From assembly GCA_024235255.1 (NCBI GenBank), contig JACKMT010000001.1, positions 992,001-1,056,000 of the forward strand: a stretch of 64,000 nucleotides of DNA, given 5' to 3'. Below the pieces are notes generated by a model. The model had not been told where the DNA came from, did no database searches, and saw nothing but the letters and a program-made list of their open reading frames with translations. Below are positions 53,263-62,324 of this stretch, piece after piece. The position numbers and the translations under genes are program-made. Position 1 is the stretch's first letter, and each line of letters opens with the position of its first letter. Source of the DNA: Chromatiaceae bacterium. Lineage in GTDB: Bacteria > Pseudomonadota > Gammaproteobacteria > Chromatiales > Chromatiaceae.

Positions 53263-53859
53263 TCAATACTCCCTGCGACCGGCAAACGCATGCAACAGCG
53301 TGCCGCCATCGACATATTCCAGTTCGCCTCCGAGCGGCACCCCGTGCGCGATCCGGGTAACCTTGATCCCTTTGACCCTGGCGATTTCGCCGATGTAGTG
53401 GGCTGTCGCTTCACCCTCGACTGTCGGATTGGTGGCGAGAATCAGCTCTTCGACCGCACCCTCCAGCAACAGCTTCTCCAGCCGATCCAGGCCGATCTCC
53501 CGGGGACCTATGCCATCCAGCGGAGAGAGCCGGCCGCCCAGCACGAAATAGCGGCCTTCGTAATTGGTTGCCTGCTCCAACGCCGTCACCTCAGCCGGCG
53601 TTTCTACCACACAGATCTGGTTCGAGTTTCTGCGCGGGCTGGCGCAGAGCGTGCACAACTCGGTCTCGCTTAATGTCCGGCAGCGTTCGCAGCGGCCTAT
53701 GCGTTGCATTGCATCCGCCAGCACCCGGGAGAGATGCAGGCCGCCCTCCCGATTGCGTTCGAGCAGATAAAAAGCCATCCTCTGAGCGGATCTCGGACCC
53801 ACTCCCGGCAGACAGCGGAGCGCCTCCATCAATTGATCCAGCAGGGATTTGGCAGCCAT
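53263..53859 (-). CDS. recR: Recombination mediator RecR
   Basis: RecR works with RecF/RecO to load RecA at gaps. The 198-residue protein has the helix-hairpin-helix LMEALRCLPGVGPRSAQRMA, the zinc finger CERCRTLSETELCTLC and the TOPRIM domain (ICVVETPAEVTALEQATNYE, RYFVLGGRLSPLDGIGP). It follows ybaB with 5 bp between, in the usual dnaX-ybaB-recR order. Confidence 0.96.
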   Translation of the reverse strand: MAAKSLLDQLMEALRCLPGVGPRSAQRMAFYLLERNREGGLHLSRVLADAMQRIGRCERCRTLSETELCTLCASPRRNSNQICVVETPAEVTALEQATNYEGRYFVLGGRLSPLDGIGPREIGLDRLEKLLLEGAVEELILATNPTVEGEATAHYIGEIARVKGIKVTRIAHGVPLGGELEYVDGGTLLHAFAGRREY

Positions 53860-53864
53860 GCCGG

Positions 53865-54188
53865 TTAAAACGGCAGTTTCATGCCCGGCGGAAGCCCCAT
53901 GCCGGCGGTCAGTCCCGACATGCTCTCCTGCGCCTTTTCCGCGATTCTGTGCACGACATCGTTCACCGCTGCCGCCACCAGATCTTCCAGCATCTCTTTG
54001 TCGTCACCCATCAGACTCTGATCAATCTCGATCCGGCGCACCTCGTGCTTGCCGTTCATGGTTACTTTAACCAGGCCTCCGCCCGACTCGCCGGTCGTCT
54101 CCTCCCTGGCAAGCTGTTCCTGGGCTTTCTGCAGATCAGCCTGCATCTTCTGGGCCTGCTTCATCAGATTGCCAATTGCACCTTTCAT
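53865..54188 (-). CDS. ybaB: Nucleoid-associated protein YbaB/EbfC
   Basis: This is a 107-residue small DNA-binding protein: MKGAIGNLMKQAQKMQADLQ, KAQEQLAREETTGESGGGLV and KVTMNGKHEVRRIEIDQSLM. The ATG at 54188, 7 bases after GAGGA, gives the usual length. The longer open frame upstream has no site. It lies between dnaX and recR, as in many proteobacteria. Confidence 0.95.
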   Translation of the reverse strand: MKGAIGNLMKQAQKMQADLQKAQEQLAREETTGESGGGLVKVTMNGKHEVRRIEIDQSLMGDDKEMLEDLVAAAVNDVVHRIAEKAQESMSGLTAGMGLPPGMKLPF

Positions 54189-54269
54189 CTCTTGATCCTC
54201 TATTTGTTCAATAACGGTGGTAATTCGGTACCGCTGCGGGGTATCGTCGGGTAGCGGCAAAATATAGCG

Positions 54270-55889
54270 CTATTCATCGACCAGCTGCACCGAGCCGGGG
54301 ATGATTTTCGCCGCGAATCGATCCTGCATCGCCAACACCAGCGGATCCTGCTCCATACTCTGTTCAGCGATTCGCTGTCGTTCTGCTCGCTCTTTTGCCT
54401 GGGTTTGTGCCGGCGTCGACTGGGTGGTATCGCTCAGATCGGAAACCTGAATCCGTATACGGATCGGTTCTCCCCTTAGGTTCTCCAGCGCCTTGCATAA
54501 TCGTTGCTCGCTACTCGCAACATGCAGCTGCCGGTGACTGGCGTCCAGCCGGAGTGTCAACAGCTTACCGTCCCAGGCATCGAAAACACAATTATTTGCC
54601 AGCTGGCGTGCGATACCGCCAAGTTTGAGTGCGTCGACAACTGTATGCCACTGGCTCAAATCAACACGCTTTGGTGTCGAAGTTTGCTCAGTTGCAGCCG
54701 ACTGAGGTGATGTTGAAACCCTGGCCGGAGGTGCGCTGGCACTTGCTTGCGCTGCTACCGCCCGCGGCACATGCCCCTGATTGGGAGGCTCAGATCCGCT
54801 TGCACATTCGGGTCGAAACGCCAGCATGCGCAGCAGCACCATTTCGAAGCCTGCTCTCGGTGTCGGCGCCAGCGGGAGGTCCCGCTGTCCAATCAGACCA
54901 ATCTGATAAAAAAGCTGACTATCGGCAGGCGCCACTAGAGCCGCCAACTGCGACACCCGCTTCCGGTCGCCGGCACTGTCGTCCAACGCTTCGGGAACCG
55001 CCTGGACCAGCGCAACGCGATGCAGCAGCGCCAGCAGCTCCTGCAGCACACCGCTGAAATCCGGCGCCAGTTCGGCCATCTCGGCCACCTGGCGCATCAC
55101 TCCCTTCGCATCCGCTTCCGCCAACAGCTGCAGCAGGTCGTGAATCCGCTCCTGAGCGATCGTGCCGAGCATGGCACGCACATCAACCTCCAGTACCTTG
55201 CCGCCGCCAAAAGCAATCGCCTGATCCATCAGGCTCAGCGCATCGCGCATGCTGCCGTCAGCCCCCCTCGACAGTAAGCTGAGCGCCGCAAGCTCGTACT
55301 CCAGCGCCTCCTGCGTGAGTATGGTTGCGAGATAACTCCGTATCTGTTCAAACGGCAGACGTTTCAGATTGAACTGCAGACAGCGGGAGAGCACCGTTAC
55401 CGGTACTTTTTGCGGATCGGTGGTGGCCAGAATGAACTTCACGTGCGGCGGCGGCTCTTCCAGCGTCTTCAGCAGGGCATTGAAACTGCCGCCGGAAAAC
55501 ATATGCACTTCGTCGATCAGATAGACTTTATAACGGCCGCGTACCGGCGCGTAGGGGACATTCTCCAGCAGTTCCCGGGTCTGGTCGACTTTGGTCCGGG
55601 ACGCGGCATCCACCTCCAGCAGATCGATGAAACGACCTTCATCCACTTCCCGGCAGATCGAGCACTTGCCGCAGGGGGTGGAACTGACCCCCGCTTCACA
55701 ATTCAGTGATTTGGCAAATATCCGTGCGAGCGTCGTCTTGCCGACGCCCCGGGTGCCGGTGAACAGATAGGCGTGGTGCAGACGCTCGTTGTCCAACGCG
55801 TTGCTGAGCGCACGCACCACGTGTTCCTGGCCGACCAATTCACTGAAGATACGGGGACGCCACTTGCGCGCCAGAACCTGGTAACTCAT
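54270..55889 (-). CDS. dnaX: DNA polymerase III tau subunit DnaX
   Basis: DnaX is the clamp-loader ATPase. From the ATG at 55889 (MSYQVLARKWRPRIFSELVG) it has 539 residues. The AAA+ domain holds FTGTRGVGKTTLARIFAKSL, a zinc module with Cys in CEAGVSSTPCGKCSIC, and VYLIDEVHMFSGGSFNALLK. The C-terminal tau part runs from about residue 380 with a Pro/Ala/Ser-rich hinge. A TTG at 55907 is an alternative. I did not find a convincing slippery frameshift signal for gamma. Confidence 0.94.
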   Translation of the reverse strand: MSYQVLARKWRPRIFSELVGQEHVVRALSNALDNERLHHAYLFTGTRGVGKTTLARIFAKSLNCEAGVSSTPCGKCSICREVDEGRFIDLLEVDAASRTKVDQTRELLENVPYAPVRGRYKVYLIDEVHMFSGGSFNALLKTLEEPPPHVKFILATTDPQKVPVTVLSRCLQFNLKRLPFEQIRSYLATILTQEALEYELAALSLLSRGADGSMRDALSLMDQAIAFGGGKVLEVDVRAMLGTIAQERIHDLLQLLAEADAKGVMRQVAEMAELAPDFSGVLQELLALLHRVALVQAVPEALDDSAGDRKRVSQLAALVAPADSQLFYQIGLIGQRDLPLAPTPRAGFEMVLLRMLAFRPECASGSEPPNQGHVPRAVAAQASASAPPARVSTSPQSAATEQTSTPKRVDLSQWHTVVDALKLGGIARQLANNCVFDAWDGKLLTLRLDASHRQLHVASSEQRLCKALENLRGEPIRIRIQVSDLSDTTQSTPAQTQAKERAERQRIAEQSMEQDPLVLAMQDRFAAKIIPGSVQLVDE

Positions 55890-56291
55890 GGGAGCAGGGG
55901 ATTCCAAGGATCAGAGGTGGGTATTCTAACCTTCCTGAAGACAGGTGCCTAGTAACCACCAAAAGCTGACAGATGACTAATAATGGCGACGATTTTTATA
56001 ATGTAATTTATTATTTTTATTTCCTATCTTATTGTTTTAAATGATTTATCCTTGAATTCGACTACCACCCGCATAGCGGGCGATAGAATGAAAGCCCCCA
56101 GATGGGACTATTGTTAAAGCACTGTCGGTCTCGTCTACGCCTGGCGCTACCCTGCCCGTTCCTGCGCACTTATGTCCTCACGAATTAAGCAGAAGCATGG
56201 TAATCAAGCAGGGGATTCCTAAATGCAATAGTCAGTCTCCCGCGACTCGTTAGAGAGAGTATTTTGGACTGGGGTGCGATTACAGAGGGGC
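55890..56291. other. AT-rich gap between ffs and dnaX
   Basis: This 400-bp stretch has an unusually AT-rich centre (about 55975-56060) and a small hairpin CCCGC-ATA-GCGGG (56068-56080). It may carry the dnaX promoter and the end of the 4.5S RNA transcript. No protein gene is seen. Confidence 0.45.
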
Positions 56292-56403
56292 GGCGGCCCA
56301 AACCAGCCACACCCCGGCACACGAGTTCGCTGCTGCGGCTGCTCCCTTCCGGGCCTGACCGGGTTCACAGTTTTTCGTTGCGAGGGGACCGATTCAGGCC
56401 ACC
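56292..56403 (-). ncRNA. ffs: 4.5S signal recognition particle RNA
   Basis: The minus strand contains the conserved SRP domain-IV sequence GGTCAGGCCCGGAAGGGAGC, followed by AGCC, and the returning GTGTGCCGGGGTG strand, as in E. coli 4.5S RNA. The outer ends GGTGGCC (56403-56397) and GGGCCGCC (56299-56292) pair to close the long hairpin, giving about 112 nt (114 in E. coli). Exact ends are approximate. It lies upstream of dnaX on the same strand. Confidence 0.93.
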
Positions 56404-56531
56404 ATAACGCGGTTATCCAGCAGTGCATGGAGTGCCGTCTGCTGCAGACGCTTATGCTACTACAGAGTGGCAATGTATTTGTTGATACCGCTGAATTTCG
56501 GGTGGGATTATGGGGGCCGGCTGTCAGCGGG

Positions 56532-56987
56532 TCAACCGGAAGCGGCACACCGGGTTAGAAAACGATCCAACTCATTCGCGAAAGCCATTCTATCCCGCTG
56601 ATTCAACCGGGCCGGACCGCCAATCTGCTCACCGCTACTTCTCAACTCTTCCATCAGGTTGCGCATAGCCAAACGCTGTCCAATATTTTCGTTGCTATAA
56701 AATTCTCCCCGCGGATTAAGCGCGTACCCCCTCCTTTCGATTACCGCCGCTGCAAGGGGAATGTCGGCGGTCACCGCCAGGTCACCGGCCTGAACGTGTT
56801 TGACGATATGGTTATCGGCAACATCAAAACCAGCCGTCACTCTGACACTGCTGATGAACTGCGAAGGCGGTGTATGCATAGGTTGATTCGCGACCAGTAC
56901 CAGGGGAATCCGCCTGCGCTCCGCCGCACGAAACAGAATCTCCTTGATAACATTTGGACAGGCGTCCGCATCGACCCATATCTGCAT
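56532..56987 (-). CDS. UPF0178 (YaiI-family) protein
   Basis: This 151-residue protein belongs to the YaiI/YqxD family, a PIN-like fold of unknown role. It starts MQIWVDADACPNVIKEILFR and has SSVRVTAGFDVADNHIVKHV, GDLAVTADIPLAAAVIERRG and GEFYSNENIGQRLAMRNLME. The family acidic residues (Asp6, Asp8 and the Asp of TADIP) are present. It stands alone and divergent from the helicase gene. Confidence 0.92.
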   Translation of the reverse strand: MQIWVDADACPNVIKEILFRAAERRRIPLVLVANQPMHTPPSQFISSVRVTAGFDVADNHIVKHVQAGDLAVTADIPLAAAVIERRGYALNPRGEFYSNENIGQRLAMRNLMEELRSSGEQIGGPARLNQRDRMAFANELDRFLTRCAASG

Positions 56988-57266
56988 AAATATTTCTCAC
57001 GATGATCCAAAAAAACATATAACCCGGGTGTTTCATGAATTTGTGACGATATCGTGCAGTATATTGGTTTCACAAGGAAATTTCCGAAGGAGCGGCGTAT
57101 CGGTGATTACGGCCGACTGAGGAAATATTCCTCGTGGAATCAAGAGACAAGCGAGATCGGTGGAAATTCATGAAATATCCGGGATAATAGGCGCACTGCA
57201 TTTCCGTTATCCACTGCCAATCTGTGGAATACGGACCGAACTCTCGCTTATTTCAGGTACCCCCCA

Positions 57267-59105
57267 ATGCCCGTTGACGACCCCTCCCCCCCCAGGTTTA
57301 AAGACCTGGGCCTCACCGATCCATTGTTAAAAGCACTGGATGACGTTGGCTACGAAATACCCTCTCCGATTCAGGCATTGACCATCCCGGTGCTGCTGGA
57401 GGGCCATGACCTGGTGGGCCAGGCCCAGACCGGTACCGGCAAAACGGCGGCTTTCGCTCTGCCGCTGCTGGCGAAAATCGATATCGACAAACTGGTTCCG
57501 CAGCTGCTGGTGCTTGCCCCAACCCGGGAGCTTGCCATTCAGGTGGCGGAAGCTTTCCAGCGCTATGCGAAACATATCAAAGGGTTCCATGTTCTTCCCA
57601 TCTATGGCGGCCAGGACTACGGCGGCCAGTTTCGGCAGCTCAAGCGTGGCGTACATGTCGTGGTCGGGACCCCGGGGCGGGTGATGGACCACATGCGGCG
57701 GGGGACGCTGAATCTCGCGGGCTTAAAGGGCCTGGTGCTCGACGAAGCGGACGAAATGCTGCGCATGGGATTCATCGACGACGTGCAGTGGATTCTGGAG
57801 CAGACACCGTCAGATCGCCAGATTGCGCTTTTTTCAGCCACCATGCCGGAAATCATCCGCCGGATAGCCAGACAGCATCTGCGCGACCCCAAAGAGATCA
57901 GCATCGAGGTTCGCACTGCAACGGCAGAGACTATCCGGCAGCAATTCTGGATGGTCAGCGGCCTGCACAAACTGGACGCATTGACCCGCATACTCGAAGC
58001 GGAAACGTTCGACGGTATGCTTGTCTTCGTTCGAACCAAAATTGCCACCCAGGAGCTGGCCGAAAAACTGCAGGCCCGGGGATTCTCCTCGGCCGCGCTC
58101 AACGGAGATATATCGCAGCAGCAGCGGGAGCGGACATTGGCGCGGTTGAAGCAAGGCGCGCTGGATATCCTGGTTGCGACCGATGTGGCAGCGCGGGGAT
58201 TGGATGTGGATCGCATCAGCCACGTCATCAATTACGATATCCCCACCGACACCGAGTCCTACATTCACCGCATCGGCCGCACCGGCAGGATGGGGCGGGA
58301 GGGAACCGCCATCCTGTTCGTTTCACCGCGCGAGAAGCATCTGCTGAGAAACATTGAACGCGCCGTCGGCCGGAAAATATTGCCGATGGAGCTGCCATCC
58401 ACCGAAACAATCAACGACCGCCGGATTGCTGCGTTCAAACAGCGCATCACCGATGCACTGGCGACCGAAGAGCTGGAACTGTTTCGCGAGATGATCGAGC
58501 AATACCAGCGGGAGCATAACGTTCCGGCGCTCGAAATAGCCGCCGGACTGGCGAAAATGGCGCAGGGCGATACACCGTTGCTGCTCTATCCTCCGGCTCC
58601 CAGCGCTGGAAAAAGCAGCGCCCGCTCGCCACAGCCGAAACCGGCACCTGCAGCCGGAGAATCGGCTGCGTCACGCCCCGGCCGCACAAAGCAGCCGCCG
58701 AAGTCCGCAGCCGCTGTGCCCGACGGAAAGCGCCCCGCCGCTTCGGATCAGCGCCCGAAAACCGAGATCAGTGATCGGCCGGCCGAAGGCATGGAGCGAT
58801 ACCGGCTCGAGGTGGGCAGCTCGCACGGCGTGAAAGCAGCAAATATCGTCGGCGCTATCGCCAACGAAGCGGGACTGGAAGGACGCTACATCAGCGAACT
58901 GAGAATCCACGCCGATTACAGCACCGTCGATCTTCCCGAGGGTATGCCGAGGGAGATTTTCAGAGCGTTGAAAAAGAGCTGGGTAGCGGGCCGTCGTCTC
59001 AACATCAGCCGACTGAGTGAACCCGCCGTACCGGAAGCTCGGAAGCAGCCGCGTAAACGGAGGATCAGGCAGGGTGAGCTCGAATCCCGGCAGTTTAAAG
59101 ATTGA
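57267..59105 (+). CDS. deaD: DEAD-box RNA helicase, DeaD/CsdA type
   Basis: This 612-residue ATP-dependent RNA helicase serves ribosome assembly and mRNA turnover. It has the Q motif (FKDLGLTDPLL, IPSPIQALTIP), Walker A QTGTGKTAAF, PTRELAIQV, the DEAD box LVLDEADEMLRMGF, SAT, and YIHRIGRTGRMGREG. After the core there is a basic, Pro/Ala/Ser-rich stretch (about 450-500) and a C-terminal DbpA-type RNA-binding domain (RYRLEVGSSHGVKAANIVGA, then LSEPAVP). The 278-bp gap before it may hold a long cold-responsive leader, but no element is proven. Confidence 0.92.
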   Translation: MPVDDPSPPRFKDLGLTDPLLKALDDVGYEIPSPIQALTIPVLLEGHDLVGQAQTGTGKTAAFALPLLAKIDIDKLVPQLLVLAPTRELAIQVAEAFQRYAKHIKGFHVLPIYGGQDYGGQFRQLKRGVHVVVGTPGRVMDHMRRGTLNLAGLKGLVLDEADEMLRMGFIDDVQWILEQTPSDRQIALFSATMPEIIRRIARQHLRDPKEISIEVRTATAETIRQQFWMVSGLHKLDALTRILEAETFDGMLVFVRTKIATQELAEKLQARGFSSAALNGDISQQQRERTLARLKQGALDILVATDVAARGLDVDRISHVINYDIPTDTESYIHRIGRTGRMGREGTAILFVSPREKHLLRNIERAVGRKILPMELPSTETINDRRIAAFKQRITDALATEELELFREMIEQYQREHNVPALEIAAGLAKMAQGDTPLLLYPPAPSAGKSSARSPQPKPAPAAGESAASRPGRTKQPPKSAAAVPDGKRPAASDQRPKTEISDRPAEGMERYRLEVGSSHGVKAANIVGAIANEAGLEGRYISELRIHADYSTVDLPEGMPREIFRALKKSWVAGRRLNISRLSEPAVPEARKQPRKRRIRQGELESRQFKD

Positions 59106-59144
59106 ACTGACACCGCACCATGGTGTAATGGGGATCAGGAGGTT

Positions 59145-59789
59145 ATGAGGCAGCGGCGCAGGCCCCACTCGGCAACGTCAAAGTTACTGCTCTTTATAGC
59201 GGGAATAGCTGCCTTTTATGGCAGTTATTATCTGGGCAACCGGTATGCATCGACAGCACCCGTGCTGCTCAATTTGTCGAAATTGGAGCGACCGCAAGCC
59301 ATAACTGACCTCTCCCTGCAGGACCAGTACGGCAATCCATTCAGCGAAAAAGGGCTGCAAGGCCACTGGAGTCTCATCATCTTCGGTTACATAAAAGACG
59401 CGATATCTGCGCATGACGGACTCTCCCTGATCACCCAGGTTAAAAACCGGCTGGCCGTACACCCTGAGCTTCAACAAAAAACCCGCGGCATCCTTGTCAC
59501 TGCCGATCCGGAGATTGACAGACCCGAAGTGTTGCTCAAGTTCATGGCCCGATACAGCCCGGATTTCCTCGCGCTGACCGGCTCAACCAAAGAGATTCGG
59601 TCTACCGCCCGGCAACTCGGCGTCACAATCAAACACTCGCCTGAAGCGGAGAGTTACCGGATCGACCATAGCAGCAGCATGGCGCTGATCGACCCCGAAG
59701 CAAAACTTATCGGTCTGTTTACCGGTGTCGTGGATGCGGCTAGTATCGCGTCAGATATTCAACTATTGGCACTAGAAAAAGCGGAATGA
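59145..59789 (+). CDS. SCO1/SenC-like protein lacking copper cysteines
   Basis: The 214-residue protein has an N-terminal membrane anchor (about 12-30) and a thioredoxin-like SCO domain (LSLQDQYGNPFSEKGLQGHW; LIIFGYIKDAISAHD; GILVTADPEIDRPEVLLKFM). In normal SCO proteins the segment after FGY holds the Cys-x3-Cys copper site. Here it reads IKDAISAHD, so both cysteines are absent. The conserved His in YRIDHSSSMALIDPEAKLIG remains. It may have lost copper-chaperone activity for cytochrome oxidase. It overlaps psd by 4 bases and follows the helicase. Confidence 0.85.
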   Translation: MRQRRRPHSATSKLLLFIAGIAAFYGSYYLGNRYASTAPVLLNLSKLERPQAITDLSLQDQYGNPFSEKGLQGHWSLIIFGYIKDAISAHDGLSLITQVKNRLAVHPELQQKTRGILVTADPEIDRPEVLLKFMARYSPDFLALTGSTKEIRSTARQLGVTIKHSPEAESYRIDHSSSMALIDPEAKLIGLFTGVVDAASIASDIQLLALEKAE

Positions 59790-60697
59790 GCAATCAGCGT
59801 CACGATAATCCCGAGCATGTCAGCCTTGCCGACCGGCTGTTCGCCCTGATGCTTCAGCTGCTGCCCCACCATTTTCTTTCGTCGCTGATGTATCGACTGA
59901 CCCGCAGCGAATGGCCTGCATTGAAACGCCTGCTGATCCGCACCGCAATTCGCGCCTACCGAGTGGATATGCAGGTTGCTCAGGAGTCGGATGCCGAAAA
60001 ATATCCTAGTTTCAATGCGTTCTTTACCCGGGCGTTGAAACCGGAAGCACGCCTCTTGACCCCCGAGAGCGGGGCGATCGCCTCTCCGGTCGACGGCACC
60101 GTCAGTCAGGCGCAGTCGATCAGGGACGGCGTGCTGTTTCAGGCCAAGGGGCAATACTACTCGTTGGAGGAGCTGCTGGGCGGAGACAGGCAGTGGGCGC
60201 GGCGGTTTACGGACGGCAGTTTCGCCACCATCTATCTCTCTCCGCGTGACTATCACCGCATTCACATGCCGCTGAGCGGCAGGCTGCTTAAGATGATTCA
60301 CGTGCCGGGGAGACTGTTCAGCGTAAACAACGCCTGCGCCCGCACCATTCCCCGTCTTTTCAGCCGCAACGAGAGGGTCGTTAATCTGTTCGAGACAGAT
60401 GCCGGTCCGATGGCCGTGATCATGGTCGGCGCGATATTCGTCGCCAGCATGGACACGGTGTGGTCCGGGTGCGTTGCGCCGAGATCGCGCAGTAGCACTC
60501 ACTGGAACTACTCCGGTGAACCCTCTGAGTCCATTGAGCTTGCAAAAGGCGAGGAGATGGGCCGGTTCAATATGGGTTCCACTGTCATTCTGCTGTTCGG
60601 GAAAGATGCGGTCAGGTGGAGCGAGTCCCTGCAGGCTGGCGCGCAGGTCCGCATGGGCGAGGAGATCGGCAGGCTGAAGGACGTTGCACCGGATTGA
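59786..60697 (+). CDS. psd: Phosphatidylserine decarboxylase
   Basis: This enzyme makes phosphatidylethanolamine at the inner membrane from phosphatidylserine. The 303-residue proenzyme self-cleaves at the GST motif in GRFNMGSTVILLFGKD, and the new N-terminal Ser becomes pyruvoyl. The catalytic Asp and His regions are ASPVDGTVSQAQS and YHRIHMPLSGRL. The motif variant GST matches class I bacterial Psd. Start and SCO stop overlap as ATGA. Confidence 0.95.
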   Translation: MSNQRHDNPEHVSLADRLFALMLQLLPHHFLSSLMYRLTRSEWPALKRLLIRTAIRAYRVDMQVAQESDAEKYPSFNAFFTRALKPEARLLTPESGAIASPVDGTVSQAQSIRDGVLFQAKGQYYSLEELLGGDRQWARRFTDGSFATIYLSPRDYHRIHMPLSGRLLKMIHVPGRLFSVNNACARTIPRLFSRNERVVNLFETDAGPMAVIMVGAIFVASMDTVWSGCVAPRSRSSTHWNYSGEPSESIELAKGEEMGRFNMGSTVILLFGKDAVRWSESLQAGAQVRMGEEIGRLKDVAPD

Positions 60698-60737
60698 ACC
60701 GAAAAAGCGGGTTGCCGCAACAACAATTTGCCGGATT

Positions 60738-61712
60738 TCAGGCCCGATCGATGGGAAACGAGAGCACCTGGTCGATATGGTCGGCTTCGACGATGCACAT
60801 CAACAGCCGGTCAATACCTAAAGCAACACCCGAACAGTCCGGCAGCCCGGCCGCCAAGGCGGCAAGGAAACGCTCATCCAAGGGCACTACCGGCAGATTC
60901 TCCCGGCCTCTTTTTGCCAGATCCTGCTGAAAGCGCTGCCGCTGCTCCCCGGCATCGGCCAGTTCGTGAAATCCGTTCGCCAGCTCCACTCCGTTCAAAT
61001 AGAGTTCGAATCTTTCAGCTAACGGAATCTTGCCAGGTTTTATTTGCGCCAGAGATGCCTGACTGGCGGGATAGTCGTATACCAGCAGCATGTCTGGTCC
61101 CAGCTGCGGTTCTATACAGTGGGTAAGCAGCAGGTCCAACCAGCTGTCCGAGTCCGCCATTTGCAGCGCTTCAGCACTCGCGACACCGCGCTCGATTGCG
61201 CATTGCCGCAGCGCGCCAGGTGTTGCAGTGTGCGGGTCGATCCCCAGGTGCTTGGCGAATAACGCTTGGTAACTTAAGCGGTGCTCGGTAAGCGGCTTGG
61301 CCACCACGCAGCGCACCAGTGCAGATAGCTCATCCATCAATCGATGAACATCGTATCCAGGACGATACCACTCCAGCAGGGTGAACTCCGGATTGTGATA
61401 GCGACCTGCCTCGCCATCCCTGAAAACCTTGCAGATCTGGTAGATCGGTCCGCTGCCTGCGGCCAGCAGGCGCTTCATCGCAAATTCGGGGGATGTGTGC
61501 AGATAGAGCGGTTTGCCGCGGTGAGCGCCTGGACCTGTGAACAGCGTTGCCAGACTAGCCAGCGCCGGATCTGTCACCGCGGCGGAGCAGCAAGCCGGGG
61601 TCTCCACCTCTGCCACGCCCCGCTGCTCCATGAAAGTCCGGATTTTGGCAAGCACACGTGCCCGCAAGCGCAGATTATCGAGCGAAGCGGTTGGACGCCA
61701 ATCCGAAGCCAG
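60738..61712 (-). CDS. epmA: EF-P beta-lysine ligase EpmA, probable CTG start
   Basis: EpmA (GenX/PoxA) is a lysyl-tRNA-synthetase-like ligase that attaches beta-lysine to EF-P. It has class II synthetase motifs: GVAEVETPACCSAAVTDPAL, PLYLHTSPEFAMKRLLAAG, YQICKVFRDGEAGRYHNPEF and GVALGIDRLLMC. The frame can be read from a GTG at 61748 inside efp. A strong AAGGAGGGG lies after that GTG and about 9 bases before an in-frame CTG at 61712, next to the efp stop. Starting there gives 324 residues, almost the same as E. coli EpmA (325), with LASDWRPTASLDNLRLRA at the start. The CTG start is inferred. Confidence 0.9.
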   Translation of the reverse strand: MASDWRPTASLDNLRLRARVLAKIRTFMEQRGVAEVETPACCSAAVTDPALASLATLFTGPGAHRGKPLYLHTSPEFAMKRLLAAGSGPIYQICKVFRDGEAGRYHNPEFTLLEWYRPGYDVHRLMDELSALVRCVVAKPLTEHRLSYQALFAKHLGIDPHTATPGALRQCAIERGVASAEALQMADSDSWLDLLLTHCIEPQLGPDMLLVYDYPASQASLAQIKPGKIPLAERFELYLNGVELANGFHELADAGEQRQRFQQDLAKRGRENLPVVPLDERFLAALAAGLPDCSGVALGIDRLLMCIVEADHIDQVLSFPIDRA

Positions 61713-61716
61713 AGGG

Positions 61717-62289
61717 CTACCCCTCCTTGGCCCGGGAGACGTACTCACCCTTTCGGGTATCGATCTTGATCATCTCCCCGGACTGAACAAACAGAGGCAC
61801 ACGCACAACCGCACCGGTCTCAAGCGTGGCCGGCTTGCCGCCTCCTCCCGAAGTATCACCCTTCAGTCCCGGGTCGGTTTCGGTTATCGTCAGCACGACA
61901 AAATTAGGTGCATCAACGCTCAATGGAGTCCCGTTCCAGAGCGTAACCATGCAAACATCCTGATCTTTCAGCCACTTTTGACTTTCGCCCACCGCATTTA
62001 CGTCGGCGCTGAACTGCTCGAAGCTCTGCTGGTCCATAAAATGCCAAAACTCACCATCGTTATAGAGGTATTGAAGCGCCACCTCCATCACATCAGCAGC
62101 TTCCACCGTCTCGCCGGACCGGAATGTCCGCTCAATGACACGGCCGGTTTTGAGATTACGGATCTTCACCCGGCTAAAGGCCTGCCCCTTTCCCGGTTTC
62201 ACAAATTCATTTTCGATTATCGAACAGGGATCTCCGTCCAGCATAATCTTGAGACCGCCTTTAAACTCATTGGTACTGTAACTCGCCAT
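61717..62289 (-). CDS. efp: Translation elongation factor P
   Basis: EF-P relieves ribosome stalling on polyproline. The ATG at 62289 gives 190 residues: MASYSTNEFKGGLKIMLDGD, then the modification loop KPGKGQAF with Lys34, the site of beta-lysylation. The domain II/III part has GETVEAADVMEVALQYLYND and GAVVRVPLFVQSGEMIKIDT. A GAGAGA site precedes the start. A longer frame to 62349 is not expected. It is followed directly by epmA. The gene for the next modifier, epmC, is not in the window. Confidence 0.95.
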   Translation of the reverse strand: MASYSTNEFKGGLKIMLDGDPCSIIENEFVKPGKGQAFSRVKIRNLKTGRVIERTFRSGETVEAADVMEVALQYLYNDGEFWHFMDQQSFEQFSADVNAVGESQKWLKDQDVCMVTLWNGTPLSVDAPNFVVLTITETDPGLKGDTSGGGGKPATLETGAVVRVPLFVQSGEMIKIDTRKGEYVSRAKEG

Positions 62290-62324
62290 ATCTCTCTCAC
62301 CGCAAAAACGCTCAGGAAACGCTA

